Counted from the stretch's first letter, positions 16,390 to 23,730 are shown. The stretch: DNA of 59,438 bases from CAKRJP01 sp963589425 (GCA_963589425.1 CAVAKZ010000090.1:1-59438), one strand, 5' to 3'. Program-made: numbers and translations. The notes: a model not told the origin generated them from the letters alone.

Positions 16390-16430
16390 TAAAAAAGAAA
16401 GAGACGTTGTTAGCGTCTCCTAGTTTTTTG
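16390..16430 (-). terminator. stop-codon-embedding terminator
   Basis: GAGACG, loop CTAACAA, CGTCTC, then a T-rich run. The TAA stop of the 77-residue membrane gene is inside the loop. The stem differs from the GAGTCC family but the design is the same. Confidence 0.7.
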
Positions 16431-16643
16431 GATATATAACTCATAAATTCCAATTGTGAGTGCAATTGTCGAAGCTATAATACCTCCAATGGATAGAATC
16501 ATTATTATTACATTCAAAAGTATCCATGCGGCTACAGCACTGCCAATACTAATTAGTAATACAGCGCTTGCTAACGCAAAATACTTAAGAACTTCAATAA
16601 CACGATCCGTTACCTCTCTAATTGGTACATAAGTTTCTGTCAT
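16410..16643 (-). CDS. two-helix membrane protein, 77 aa
   Basis: Starts at 16643 after AAAGGAGAG. A short polar N-terminus is followed by two long hydrophobic helices (about residues 20-42 and 45-68) and a basic end, TRRR. The very long upstream extension of the ORF lacks a ribosome site. It is a single-gene cassette between P-element 6 and a terminator. Confidence 0.65.
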   Translation of the reverse strand: MTETYVPIREVTDRVIEVLKYFALASAVLLISIGSAVAAWILLNVIIMILSIGGIIASTIALTIGIYELYIQKTRRR

Positions 16644-16682
16644 TTTACTTCTCTCCTTTTCATGAATTTTTATCGTTTTCTC

Positions 16683-16707
16683 CATAATATGCCTTGTAAA
16701 ATGTGCG
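16683..16707 (-). promoter_or_regulatory. P-element 6
   Basis: CGCA-N16-TTATG. It shares the 5' half TTTACAAGGCATATTATG with the tRNA copy. It lies 40 bases before the two-helix membrane gene. Confidence 0.65.
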
Positions 16708-17067
16708 TTAAATATCACGGCGGTCGAAGCATGTTTCCCATCTTTGTCGCTGTATCGGCTTCATTTTCAATGCCCACATCATCTGCCTGACTGTTACGGT
16801 TGGATACAAACCGTCCGTACACTCCCCGGAACGCATATCAAAATACGCCTTGAACTTCGGATGTAAATATAAAGCGTCAGTCAACCACGAATCTACTTCC
16901 GTCCATTTGGTACTTTTTGTATCAGCATCGAATCGTTGCTGAATGACTGCAAGACCTTTCTTTCCAATAGTAAACAGTGTACATTGATCATAGACTGGAT
17001 GATTGCAAAAATAAATCTTCCCGTACATAGATGAGTAAATCATCGGTTTTTGGTAGTGATACCGCAT
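16708..17067 (-). CDS. hypothetical protein, 119 aa
   Basis: A soluble, aromatic-rich protein with AAGGAG before its ATG. The motif TDALYLHPKFKAYFDMRSGE and the C-terminal RQRWETCF are of a type seen in Firmicutes phage accessory regions; I cannot assign a function. Its stop directly abuts P-element 6. Confidence 0.6.
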   Translation of the reverse strand: MRYHYQKPMIYSSMYGKIYFCNHPVYDQCTLFTIGKKGLAVIQQRFDADTKSTKWTEVDSWLTDALYLHPKFKAYFDMRSGECTDGLYPTVTVRQMMWALKMKPIQRQRWETCFDRRDI

Positions 17068-17084
17068 TTCTATCTCCTTACGGC

Positions 17085-17124
17085 AAAAAGAAAAGAGTCT
17101 TAGATTTCTCTAAGACCCTCTCCT
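17085..17124 (-). terminator. intrinsic terminator
   Basis: A 9-bp stem GGGTCTTAG with CTAAGACTC (one G-T pair) and a 6-base loop, followed by TTTTCTTTTT. It ends the zinc-ribbon gene. Confidence 0.75.
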
Positions 17125-17139
17125 CTTTAGCCAATATTT

Positions 17140-17382
17140 TTAATTTTCATCAGGATTATCCTCGTCAGCAATGCCAAGGACTTCTTCTCTGGTGGGATAT
17201 AAATTTTCATATTCTTCATCTCCCTCACAGCCGTAATCGTCTAAATCTACGCTGTGACCACACTTCGCACAAACCAATATATCTTCGTGCTCGTCCTCAA
17301 ATTCCATTTTGCTTCTACACTCAGAGCAAATATAATCTCCACTCATCATTGCCTTAATTAAATTTTTGTTAAAAATACTCAT
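17140..17382 (-). CDS. zinc-ribbon protein, 80 aa
   Basis: Starts at 17382 after AAAGGAG. Two CxxC pairs (ICSEC and VCAKCGH) about 17 residues apart form a zinc ribbon; the C-terminal half is strongly acidic (about 25 Asp/Glu). The acidic zinc-ribbon layout could mimic DNA or bind RNA polymerase, but that is speculation. A sigma-A-like promoter lies upstream at 17430-17458. Confidence 0.7.
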   Translation of the reverse strand: MSIFNKNLIKAMMSGDYICSECRSKMEFEDEHEDILVCAKCGHSVDLDDYGCEGDEEYENLYPTREEVLGIADEDNPDEN

Positions 17383-17429
17383 GCTAAAATCTCCTTTCAA
17401 ATTTGTCTGATCCTTATACTCGTATTTCA

Positions 17430-17458
17430 AGTATAACGACCATAGTTAATCTGTTCAA
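17430..17458 (-). promoter_or_regulatory. sigma-A-like promoter
   Basis: TTGAAC, 17 bases, TATACT on the minus strand, about 50 bases before the zinc-ribbon gene. P-element 7 lies just upstream, so this gene may have both promoter types. Confidence 0.7.
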
Positions 17459-17478
17459 GAGATAAAGCTTTATTCTCT

Positions 17479-17503
17479 CATAAAGAGCTATGTATTTTTC
17501 ACG
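17479..17503 (-). promoter_or_regulatory. P-element 7 (divergent)
   Basis: CGTG in place of CGCA, then 16 bases with TACA, then TTATG. It lies between the terminator at 17500 and the sigma-A-like promoter. Confidence 0.5.
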
Positions 17504-17541
17504 CAAAAAGAAAAAGGAGATGCAAATAAATCACATCTCCC
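17500..17541 (-). terminator. intrinsic terminator
   Basis: A perfect 7-bp stem GGAGATG/CATCTCC with an 11-base loop and TTTTTCTTTTT. It ends the 107-residue gene. Confidence 0.75.
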
Positions 17542-17550
17542 GAAATACGT

Positions 17551-17874
17551 TTACCATTCTACAACGACAATTCGATTTTCCTTACAGAAGAACACCTGAA
17601 TCGTCACGTCTGCCTTCACGTCTGCTTGATCGATATGGTATTCAAATTCAGTCTTTCTATCATTACTGTTCTTGACAATCTGACTCTGAACTGACATCTT
17701 ATCATTGCTGTCATCCAGATTATTGTCCATAACGGTAACAATCCTCTTCTTCAAATACTTGTTCTCTTCAAACATTACGGTAAACTGCCATAAGTATTCT
17801 TCCTCCTTTCCGCAAGGGATACTTGTTGTCACCATGTTTGTGGTTTTTGGTACTTCGATATAGATTTTGCTCAT
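17551..17874 (-). CDS. hypothetical protein, 107 aa
   Basis: A beta-rich soluble protein (alternating hydrophobic/polar, for example ADVTIQVFFCKENRIVVVEW at the end). Its ATG follows AAAGGAGAG supplied by P-element 8. It is a single-gene cassette with its own terminator. Family not recognised. Confidence 0.6.
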   Translation of the reverse strand: MSKIYIEVPKTTNMVTTSIPCGKEEEYLWQFTVMFEENKYLKKRIVTVMDNNLDDSNDKMSVQSQIVKNSNDRKTEFEYHIDQADVKADVTIQVFFCKENRIVVVEW

Positions 17875-17890
17875 ATCTTCACTCTCCTTT

Positions 17891-17915
17891 CATAAAATGC
17901 CGTGCAAAACAGGCG
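17891..17915 (-). promoter_or_regulatory. P-element 8
   Basis: CGCC-N16-TTATG followed by AAAGGAG; 16 bases to the ATG of the 107-residue gene, so the leader must be very short. Confidence 0.6.
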
Positions 17916-17952
17916 TGGAAAAACGAAGAGGACTTGTGTTTCTCGTCCTCAA
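17916..17952 (-). terminator. intrinsic terminator
   Basis: GAGGAC, 11-base loop, GTCCTC, then TTCGTTTTT. It ends the 138-residue gene. Confidence 0.7.
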
Positions 17953-17969
17953 CGTCTTTAGAATTTTCC

Positions 17970-18386
17970 TTACTTCTTCGTAGGTCTGAAACGGTTAATC
18001 AGTCCTTTGAATGTTGATGAAGTGTAAGTTCCAGTTTCTTCAAACTTAAATCCCTTATTCATCCAGACACCATAGCATATCAGCGGAATCAATAATTCTG
18101 CCGCCGCTATACCAACTCTGAAATATCGATCTTTAACCTGCTCTGCGATCTGCCTTTCTTTGAAGTCCGTTTCCTTCGTACTGGATTCATTATCCATCAT
18201 ACGACGATTGTACTTCTCATCAGCGTCCCACACGCTCTTGTTCTCCTCGATTCTCAGTTTGTACAGCTTTGTCAGATCATCAACTGCTGCTGATTTCTCT
18301 TTGCTGCCGGAATCCAATTCAGATAAAGATTGAATTTGTGCTGCAATCTCCTCACTCAATAATTCTTCAATAGTCTTCTCTTCCAT
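17970..18386 (-). CDS. tail-anchored coiled-coil protein, 138 aa
   Basis: Starts at 18386 after AAAGGAG. Residues 1-90 are a highly charged, heptad-like helix; about 98-117 form a hydrophobic anchor (GIAAAELLIPLICYGVWM); the end is Thr/Lys-rich. Similar tail-anchored proteins are frequent in Clostridia phages, with unknown roles. Confidence 0.65.
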   Translation of the reverse strand: MEEKTIEELLSEEIAAQIQSLSELDSGSKEKSAAVDDLTKLYKLRIEENKSVWDADEKYNRRMMDNESSTKETDFKERQIAEQVKDRYFRVGIAAAELLIPLICYGVWMNKGFKFEETGTYTSSTFKGLINRFRPTKK

Positions 18387-18424
18387 TTTGTTCTCCTTTC
18401 GATTTGAAATTATTGGATTCATTC

Positions 18425-18449
18425 CATAATAGAGGCTGTTATCTGTGCG
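18425..18449 (-). promoter_or_regulatory. P-element 9
   Basis: CGCA-N16-TTATG, 39 bases before the 138-residue gene. It overlaps the end of the GTG-start gene upstream. Confidence 0.6.
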
Positions 18450-18663
18450 AGATATAATTTTTCAACTCTACTCGCAGACACACTTGACGCTTCTTATAGA
18501 TCGCATCCGCGCCGGAATGATCGAGTTCGAGAAATAAATATGGTCCGCTGTCCGGATCTGAATCATCAACCCTAAGCGAACCAACTGGTTTTTCTTGAAA
18601 TATAACTCGTGCCAGTAACAGACCGACCAGTATTCCAATCGCTAATCCCATTATTAAGCTCAC
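18439..18663 (-). CDS. N-terminally anchored protein, 74 aa, probable GTG start
   Basis: GGAGG lies 7 bases before a GTG at 18663 that opens VSLIMGLAIGILVGLLLARV, one membrane helix, followed by a polar domain of about 50 residues. The upstream ATG at 18720 would add a basic stretch and lacks a ribosome site, so I prefer GTG. Function unknown. Confidence 0.55.
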   Translation of the reverse strand: MSLIMGLAIGILVGLLLARVIFQEKPVGSLRVDDSDPDSGPYLFLELDHSGADAIYKKRQVCLRVELKNYISHR

Positions 18664-18773
18664 TTTTACTCCTCCTTCCCGAAAAGTTTTCCGGAATTTT
18701 CTCACCGGGCAATTTTTCAAATATCAATATATTATGGTTTCCGGTAACCTGCGTATGGTGTTTAAGCTAGAAT

Positions 18774-18805
18774 AAAAAGAAAGAGCCCTTGTTAGGACTC
18801 CTCCA
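18774..18805 (-). terminator. stop-codon-embedding terminator
   Basis: The same GAGGAGTCC-TAACAA-GGGCTC core and T-rich tail as at 16131. The TAA of the 56-residue frame falls in the loop. Confidence 0.7.
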
Positions 18806-18962
18806 ATGTTGTCTGTAATTTTACTCCAATACCAAGAAATCTATGAAGTTCGTCTTTATACACAAACCCATGATCAATTATCAATTGCGGTAATCCCGCC
18901 TCTTTTAATCTTTCATTTAAATTTTGCATATATGACTCTGTCCATTCAACTTGATCTGTCAT
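18792..18962 (-). CDS. small hypothetical protein, about 56 aa
   Basis: A short ORF starting MTDQVEWTES at 18962, with AGGAGAG from P-element 10 upstream, and ending LEES at the TAA inside the terminator loop. A soluble amphipathic helix dominates. The exact 3' coordinate is uncertain by one or two bases because I read the reverse complement by eye. Function unknown. Confidence 0.5.
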   Translation of the reverse strand: MTDQVEWTESYMQNLNERLKEAGLPQLIIDHGFVYKDELHRFLGIGVKLQTTLEES

Positions 18963-18979
18963 AAATATCACTCTCCTTT

Positions 18980-19004
18980 CATAAAGAGGGATGTATTTAC
19001 TGCG
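18980..19004 (-). promoter_or_regulatory. P-element 10
   Basis: CGCA-N16-TTATG followed by AAAGGAG; 17 bases to the ATG of the 56-residue gene. Confidence 0.65.
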
Positions 19005-19007
19005 GTG

Positions 19008-19427
19008 CTATCCTCTCTCCTTATCCAGCAGCCAAAAGAATCTTCTGTACAAGTCGTAGTAAACGTCTTTACAACACGGAATTTCTAATCTAGCTTTAAG
19101 GATTTCGTACGAAATACCCTCAGTCACACCTTTTAAAATATAAACACCGATGACCGGGTCTGTCCAGGATGCTACTCGTTCGAGCAATTCTATACGTTCT
19201 GAGTAATATGCTCTAGCGATTGCACATCTTGCAGTTGGGTCTCCGGAAGCTCGTTTAATTACCAGTAAAGCAATATCGGCAGATCGACCGGGCATACCAT
19301 CCAAAGCGACATATGCTTTTTTCCAAATATGGTATTGCAGACAGAAATGTTTTAGTTCATAGTAGCGATGTTTCTCTATCCAATACGGATTCTTTTCTGA
19401 TAATTCAGCTCTTAATGTTGTTCCCAT
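19008..19427 (-). CDS. helical DNA-binding-like protein, 139 aa
   Basis: A helix-rich protein ending in ILKARLEIPCCKDVYYDLYRRFFWLLDKERG. That C-terminal pattern (a helix-turn-helix-like stretch before an aromatic helix) is common in small Firmicutes phage proteins near sigma-like or late-regulator genes. A role in transcription control is possible but unproven. Divergent from the plus-strand gene at 19559. Confidence 0.55.
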   Translation of the reverse strand: MGTTLRAELSEKNPYWIEKHRYYELKHFCLQYHIWKKAYVALDGMPGRSADIALLVIKRASGDPTARCAIARAYYSERIELLERVASWTDPVIGVYILKGVTEGISYEILKARLEIPCCKDVYYDLYRRFFWLLDKERG

Positions 19428-19510
19428 GAAAATCTCCTTTGTTTTTATTACCGCCGGTGATTCTATTCTAGGTTAGAAATCAGCATAAGTAAAAACAACA
19501 TGGGTGGTCA

Positions 19511-19539
19511 TTGACGAATTGTCATCTTAGAATTAAAAT
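19511..19539 (+). promoter_or_regulatory. sigma-A-like promoter
   Basis: TTGACG, 17 bases, TAAAAT on the plus strand, 19 bases before the ATG at 19559. It makes this gene an independent rightward unit likely read by host polymerase. Confidence 0.75.
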
Positions 19540-19558
19540 ACTAATCGGAGATGATTGT

Positions 19559-19888
19559 ATGACTAATAAACAGATGCGGATATGCAAAATTATACGCAAA
19601 TATAAAACGCTTAAACCGATTCTCGATAAATCTGGTATTGAGGACTATCTGGCTTTACAAGAAAAATTCAACCCCGGCGATCTGATCTTTTCAGATTATG
19701 AATTTGAAGACGATACATCAGTCGAATTATCAAATGAGCTAACCGAAGAATATGAAAGCAAAAGCGAAGACAGATTCCACAATAGATCGTCCTTTGTCAT
19801 CTCGATAATCGCCCTTCTCGTAGCGATATTTGGTAGCATTGGTTCTGATTCTTTGTTAGGACGTTTTATTGGATCGTTCTTGAAATGA
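19559..19888 (+). CDS. tail-anchored protein, 109 aa
   Basis: Starts at the ATG at 19559, preceded by CGGAG. A basic N-terminus and acidic middle are followed by a C-terminal anchor, SSFVISIIALLVAIFGSIG. It is convergent with, and overlaps by 23 bp, the minus-strand gene at 19866-20060, whose anchor (FIISVIALLIAVLNLI) is very similar. Expression from its own sigma-A-like promoter suggests a lysogeny or accessory role; this is inference. Confidence 0.7.
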   Translation: MTNKQMRICKIIRKYKTLKPILDKSGIEDYLALQEKFNPGDLIFSDYEFEDDTSVELSNELTEEYESKSEDRFHNRSSFVISIIALLVAIFGSIGSDSLLGRFIGSFLK

Positions 19889-20060
19889 GATTAAGAACAG
19901 CAATCAGCAAAGCTATCACTGATATGATAAACGGCTTACGAATTTCAATAAAATGTTCAATTCGCTCGACCCGTTTTATTTCTTTCTCAGTTAGCCGCCT
20001 CTGATCAGTTTTGTAAATTTTCATGAGATCTTTTTCATCTTGTGTTAAAAACAGTTTCAT
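19866..20060 (-). CDS. tail-anchored protein, 64 aa
   Basis: Starts at 20060 after GAGGAGG. A Lys/Glu-rich helical N-terminus is followed by the anchor RKPFIISVIALLIAVLNLI and a short end. The similarity of the anchor to the convergent gene's product suggests they could interact in the membrane. Function unknown. Confidence 0.65.
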   Translation of the reverse strand: MKLFLTQDEKDLMKIYKTDQRRLTEKEIKRVERIEHFIEIRKPFIISVIALLIAVLNLISRTIQ

Positions 20061-20076
20061 CTCGCACCTCCTCATG

Positions 20077-20106
20077 ACAAAAAGAAAGAGCCCTTGTTAG
20101 GACTCA
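20077..20106 (-). terminator. intrinsic terminator (repeat family)
   Basis: The same GAGTCC-TAACAA-GGGCTC core and T-rich tail as at 16131 and 18774. Here the gene's own TAA lies just upstream of the stem instead of in the loop. Confidence 0.7.
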
Positions 20107-20112
20107 ATCGGC

Positions 20113-20277
20113 TTATCGATGATTTCTAAAAAGCTTCGAATAATCATAATCCCATACCCAGAAATAAACCCGTACAATCAGAAATACTGGCAATAACAAT
20201 ATTCTTGTTATGGTTGCTAATATTTCTAATCCTTCATAATCCTTTCTGTCGAGATTCTTTTTCTCAAATCGTTTCAT
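20113..20277 (-). CDS. small membrane protein, 54 aa
   Basis: A short ORF of 54 residues: a charged N-terminus (KRFEKKNLDRKDYEG), one hydrophobic helix (about 18-40, with aromatic residues), and a basic end. A single-gene cassette between P-element 11 and a terminator. AGGAGAG lies upstream of the ATG at 20277. Confidence 0.6.
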   Translation of the reverse strand: MKRFEKKNLDRKDYEGLEILATITRILLLPVFLIVRVYFWVWDYDYSKLFRNHR

Positions 20278-20294
20278 AGAATATCACTCTCCTT

Positions 20295-20609
20295 TCATAA
20301 GAGGAGTTGTGATTTCTGCGCTGTCCACCGGAGCATTGTCATCTCACACGGATAATCCTCGAATCCGAATGTCTCACATGTGATGAGCTTCTCGATAACC
20401 CCAACTATAATGTCAGCATCATATTGTTTGTATGGGAAAATATAATTTGGAAGCTGCCTGTGAACACAGGAGCAGATAGGACATTGATACCGCTTTATCT
20501 TAACGACTCGTCTTGAGTTTGATCGCCCTTTGACGATTCGCTCAACGCTGTCGTAATATTTCAATTCATTCCCGCAATCGGGACAGATGGTATCGTCTCC
20601 AAAGATCAT
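20295..20609 (-). CDS. DUF6431-like zinc-ribbon protein, 104 aa
   Basis: Starts at 20609, nine bases after GGAG. CPDCGNEL and CPICSCVH about 35 residues apart form a zinc ribbon, with a basic bridge (KGRSNSRRVVKIKRY) and HRQLPNYIFPYKQY after it. This layout matches the DUF6431 family often found in Firmicutes mobile elements, with some resemblance to transposase/recombination zinc ribbons. Next to int and attP. Exact role unknown. Confidence 0.7.
   Translation of the reverse strand: MIFGDDTICPDCGNELKYYDSVERIVKGRSNSRRVVKIKRYQCPICSCVHRQLPNYIFPYKQYDADIIVGVIEKLITCETFGFEDYPCEMTMLRWTAQKSQLLL
20296..20320 (-). promoter_or_regulatory. P-element 11
   Basis: CGCA-N16-TTATG followed by AAAGGAG, overlapping the end of the DUF6431-like gene; 19 bases to the ATG of the 54-residue gene. 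Confidence 0.65.
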
Positions 20610-20667
20610 GTACATCATCTCCTTTCTCAGCAAGATAATAATACATGGTTGAGATAAATAGAACAAA

Positions 20668-20703
20668 TCCTAAATATAAAAGAACACCAGCAGGGTTTAC
20701 TAC
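20668..20703 (-). terminator. intrinsic terminator downstream of attP
   Basis: A 9-bp stem GAACATCAG/CTGGTGTTC (one G-T pair) and TTTTATATTT. It insulates the accessory cassettes from integrase transcripts. Confidence 0.7.
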
Positions 20704-20762
20704 TGATGTTCTCAATGGATTATCATACCGCTTATGCTAAAATTTTGTTGTTTTCTGCATCG

Positions 20763-21003
20763 TTTGGTGTCAGTTTGGTGTCAAGGCGTCATACCTGAGT
20801 CCGCAAACCCGCATAAATACTGGGTTTATTTGTCCAAAGACTTCATCGTCGGGAATTCCTTCAGCCACCTCACATAACTCTTCAAAAATCTCCAAAACCC
20901 TGTATTTCCAACCCAAAATATAAACATTGTTTCACGTAAGTCTCCGTAAGTCTACTTAAAAATTGTTCCATTTGGTGTCAGTTTTGGCGTCGGCTTGTGT
21001 CAG
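20763..21003. other. attP: attachment core flanked by integrase arm sites
   Basis: A 23-bp core at 20801-20823 lies between TTTGGTGTCA repeats: two tandem copies at 20763-20772 and 20774-20783, one at 20971-20980, and diverged copies at 20983 and 20994. An inverted copy (TGACACCA, 22312-22319) lies before int. Arm sites around a core, directly downstream of int, are the classic attP layout. The same 23-bp core recurs at 55662-55684. Confidence 0.75.
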
Positions 21004-22244
21004 AGATGTTCTTCTCTGTTCAACATTTCATTCAGTGATTTAAACGCCTGCGTCTTCATATCGCGTGTTGCATCTGTGTAAATATTCATGGTCGTAGCGA
21101 TGTCCGTATGCCCCATGACGTCCTGAATAACCTTGATGTTGACTCCCTTCTCGCACATTCTGGTGGCAAAGGTATGTCTCAGAGAATGACAGCTAAAATG
21201 CGGCAAAAGCAATTCCTTGCCAGATTCGATTTGCTTGGCATTGCAATCTCGAATAATCCGATAGATAGCCTTGTTCAAAGTTCCTTGATGCTGGACATTG
21301 CCAAATCGATTCACAAATATAAACCCTTGGTATCCGTCTACGACTGCTGTACTCTCAACTCCAGCTTCCTTCTGATACTGCTTCTCTAATTTAAAAGCAT
21401 CCTTAACATAATCAAGCATAGGAATAAGACGCTTACTCGCTGGTGTCTTAGTGCTGTTGATTGCGAAGTAACATCCGTTCTTCTCTCCGGGTTTTACAAT
21501 CCTATGCGAATAATAGACTAACGTATGATTAACGTTAATAACACCTTCATCCAGATCAATATCCCGCCAACGAAGACCTGTTACTTCTCCAACACGCAAT
21601 CCAGAACCAACCATTACCGCAAATACCGGATACCAATGTTGATACATCGAAGATTCCTTCAGGAAATTTAGAAATAATGTTTCCTGTTCTGCGGTCAATG
21701 CCGAACGCTTTTCTGTAATGAATTCTCTCGATTTCTTCAGTTCCCGAATAGCATTATCAGATGGATTTGCTCGAATATACTCGTCGTCGATAGCAAACGT
21801 AAATAGCTGATGTACAACCGTATGTATACTGTCAATGGTGTTTGATTGCAGTCCTTTGACATCTGCCAGTGTGTTGTAGAATCTCTTCACGTCAGATTTC
21901 TTGATGTCCGCAATCCGCTTTTTACCTAATGAGGGCTTTACAAACATTTCGTACATATAACAGTAGTTCTGATATGTTGTGTTCTTCAATCCTCGCTTAG
22001 TTTCTTTCCACAGATTGTAAATATCATTGAGTGTCACAGACCTTGCTTCTGCCTTAATTCCGTCCGAAATATCCTTCGCAACTTCTTTTTCTTTTTCTCT
22101 GAGATCGTCAAGCGTTTTCGCATATACGGAGTGACGTTTTCCGGTTTTGTCCACCCATCGGTAAACATATCTGTTGTCACTTTCTCTGTATGTCTCGCCT
22201 TTACGCAAAACAACACGGTTCTTATCTTTTCGCTTTGTTGCCAT
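21000..22244 (-). CDS. int: tyrosine-family integrase (Tn916-type)
   Basis: 414 residues from the ATG at 22244. An N-terminal AP2-like arm-binding domain (YVYRWVDKTGKRHSVYAKT) and a SAM-like core-binding domain (about 75-160) are followed by the catalytic domain with GLRVGEVTGLRW (Arg), HSLRHTFATRM (His-x-x-Arg), MGHTDIATTMNIY (His and the Tyr nucleophile). It should insert the phage at a host attB matching the core at 20801-20823 and, with Xis, excise it. Its stop lies in the attP arm region. Confidence 0.95.
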   Translation of the reverse strand: MATKRKDKNRVVLRKGETYRESDNRYVYRWVDKTGKRHSVYAKTLDDLREKEKEVAKDISDGIKAEARSVTLNDIYNLWKETKRGLKNTTYQNYCYMYEMFVKPSLGKKRIADIKKSDVKRFYNTLADVKGLQSNTIDSIHTVVHQLFTFAIDDEYIRANPSDNAIRELKKSREFITEKRSALTAEQETLFLNFLKESSMYQHWYPVFAVMVGSGLRVGEVTGLRWRDIDLDEGVINVNHTLVYYSHRIVKPGEKNGCYFAINSTKTPASKRLIPMLDYVKDAFKLEKQYQKEAGVESTAVVDGYQGFIFVNRFGNVQHQGTLNKAIYRIIRDCNAKQIESGKELLLPHFSCHSLRHTFATRMCEKGVNIKVIQDVMGHTDIATTMNIYTDATRDMKTQAFKSLNEMLNREEHL

Positions 22245-22337
22245 AATCGCATTCCTCCTTGCTGATGATAGCAAAAAGCGGTACAGATAATCCTATAAAT
22301 AGAATATCATCTGACACCACTTTTGCCAAGTACCTAA

Positions 22338-22535
22338 TTAAATTGAATACGAATCTTCGAGGTATTCATCCAGTTTTCGTCTTTTGAGCAGGCGTTTGTT
22401 CCCAACCCATAATACAAACGGACAATCATCTCTGTCTGACAACTTTCGTAGCTTGTTTATACCGATTCCACTGTAATCGGCAGCTTCCTCTAACGTAAGA
22501 TTACTCTTTTCCCATAACGGTGTGATACGTTCCAA
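22338..22535 (-). CDS. xis: excisionase
   Basis: 65 residues with the winged-helix pattern of Tn916-type excisionases: LTLEEAADYSGIGINKLRKLS, then LWVGNKRLLKRRKLDEYLE. It should bend attachment-site DNA and direct the integrase toward excision. Placed just upstream of int. Confidence 0.85.
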   Translation of the reverse strand: MERITPLWEKSNLTLEEAADYSGIGINKLRKLSDRDDCPFVLWVGNKRLLKRRKLDEYLEDSYSI

Positions 22536-22597
22536 AATATAAATCTCCTTCCCTAGATTTTAATCTAGGATAGCAGTTTCTAAAGTAACCTACGTAC

Positions 22598-22636
22598 GGA
22601 AAAATCAAGAGGGAATGTTATACACACGCCCTCTTG
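22598..22636 (-). terminator. intrinsic terminator at the end of the tail/lysis operon
   Basis: A perfect 8-bp stem CAAGAGGG/CCCTCTTG and an ATTTTT tail. It separates the late operon from xis-int. Confidence 0.8.
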
Positions 22637-22643
22637 CTAATAA

Positions 22644-22901
22644 TCACGTAAGGACTCTACGATACATCGTGCGTCCTTGAATTGTGTTACTGGAACTGTC
22701 TTTAATCAAGTTCCCACTCGAATCCTCAATATCATCCAGGAATATATACTCGTCCGGATATCCTGCGAAAGCCGTTCCGGTGACAACGGAACCGTCAGCC
22801 GTATGAGCTGTGTAACCCCTTAACAAAGCTTCTTCCGTAACGGTATCTCCTGTGATGTCAATTAAAACCTTATTTCCGAATACGACTTTATTCACAGCCA
22901 T
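22644..22901 (-). CDS. tail-associated protein, 85 aa
   Basis: Its N-terminal half (VNKVVFGNKVLIDITGDTV...GYTAHTADGSVVTGT) matches the start of the 194-residue upstream product, so the two are paralogs. The repeat-like G-x-T-A-H-x-x-D-G pattern is common in tail fibre or baseplate-linked phage proteins. It is the last gene of the late operon. Confidence 0.65.
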   Translation of the reverse strand: MAVNKVVFGNKVLIDITGDTVTEEALLRGYTAHTADGSVVTGTAFAGYPDEYIFLDDIEDSSGNLIKDSSSNTIQGRTMYRRVLT

Positions 22902-22916
22902 TTAACGAGTCCCTCC

Positions 22917-23501
22917 TTATCCGATTGTAACCGTCTTTCCACCGGCAGAATTGTCGGTTTCGACATAAGGAATCGCTTTAACTGTTACCTGTGATAAGCA
23001 GTTATAAGTCTCGTCAGGCATAATCGTCTGAGCTACCGTAGACGGAGTTACTTCTTTGCTCTGCGGCTTCATATCCTCAGAACCGGACATAGTACCCTCT
23101 ATACCCAGAACTGTGATTCCCTCACGAATATTGGTTGCAATAAGCTTTGCCTGTTCAGTAGCATCAATGGATACCTTACCAGAACCATCGTGATAACCCT
23201 GCGGTATTGTGTACACACCGGCAACTGTAGAAATCGTACCCTTCACAGCACCGTTATTCTTCATTGTACCTGTGAGTTTACTTCCTCTGGCATGTGCAGT
23301 TTTACCAGTAAGGATTTCAGCAACAGCTGCTGTATCCTCAGAAGTATCGCTGTCATACGTACAAGTACCGGTAATCTTTGCACCGCTCTTATCGTGAGTT
23401 GTAATTCCTTTCAATAACTTGTCTGCGCTGACGGTATCGGACGTCAGATCAATGAGGACATCCCCCCCATAAATGACTTTATTTACATTCAAGTTTGCCA
23501 T
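22917..23501 (-). CDS. tail fibre/baseplate-type repeat protein, 194 aa
   Basis: Starts like the 85-residue paralog, then has several GxT-type beta repeats (GITTHDKSGAKITGT, GKTAHARGSKLTGTM, IREGITVLGIEGTM). Proteins of this kind close many Clostridia phage tail/lysis operons and are thought to be virion surface or fibre parts. It follows the holin. Confidence 0.7.
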   Translation of the reverse strand: MANLNVNKVIYGGDVLIDLTSDTVSADKLLKGITTHDKSGAKITGTCTYDSDTSEDTAAVAEILTGKTAHARGSKLTGTMKNNGAVKGTISTVAGVYTIPQGYHDGSGKVSIDATEQAKLIATNIREGITVLGIEGTMSGSEDMKPQSKEVTPSTVAQTIMPDETYNCLSQVTVKAIPYVETDNSAGGKTVTIG

Positions 23502-23525
23502 TATTTACTCCTTCTACAATTGACG

Positions 23526-23729
23526 TCAATTGTTTTTATTATACTGTGAGGTACTGATTCCAAGGATAACGCCAAGGAATGTGTCAACAGCTGTAATGGT
23601 TCCGACTACCTGCTCGCCGTAAGGCAGACCCCAGATCCCAGCCAAGGCAAAATATAAAGTGCCAGCTGCCGGAAGCAGATACATTGCGATCCATTTAAGG
23701 ATGTCATAAGTCTTGTTACTCATGTTCAT
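23526..23729 (-). CDS. holin (phi LC3-like)
   Basis: 67 residues from 23729 (GGAGG upstream). Two hydrophobic segments, WIAMYLLPAAGTLYFALAGI and QVVGTITAVDTFLGVILGIS, flank a short turn (WGLPYGE), with a polar Asn/Lys tail. This matches small class II holins of the phi LC3 type, which form membrane lesions at lysis. The endolysin is 13 kb upstream inside the tail genes, not adjacent as usual. Confidence 0.85.
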   Translation of the reverse strand: MNMSNKTYDILKWIAMYLLPAAGTLYFALAGIWGLPYGEQVVGTITAVDTFLGVILGISTSQYNKNN

Positions 23730-23730
23730 A

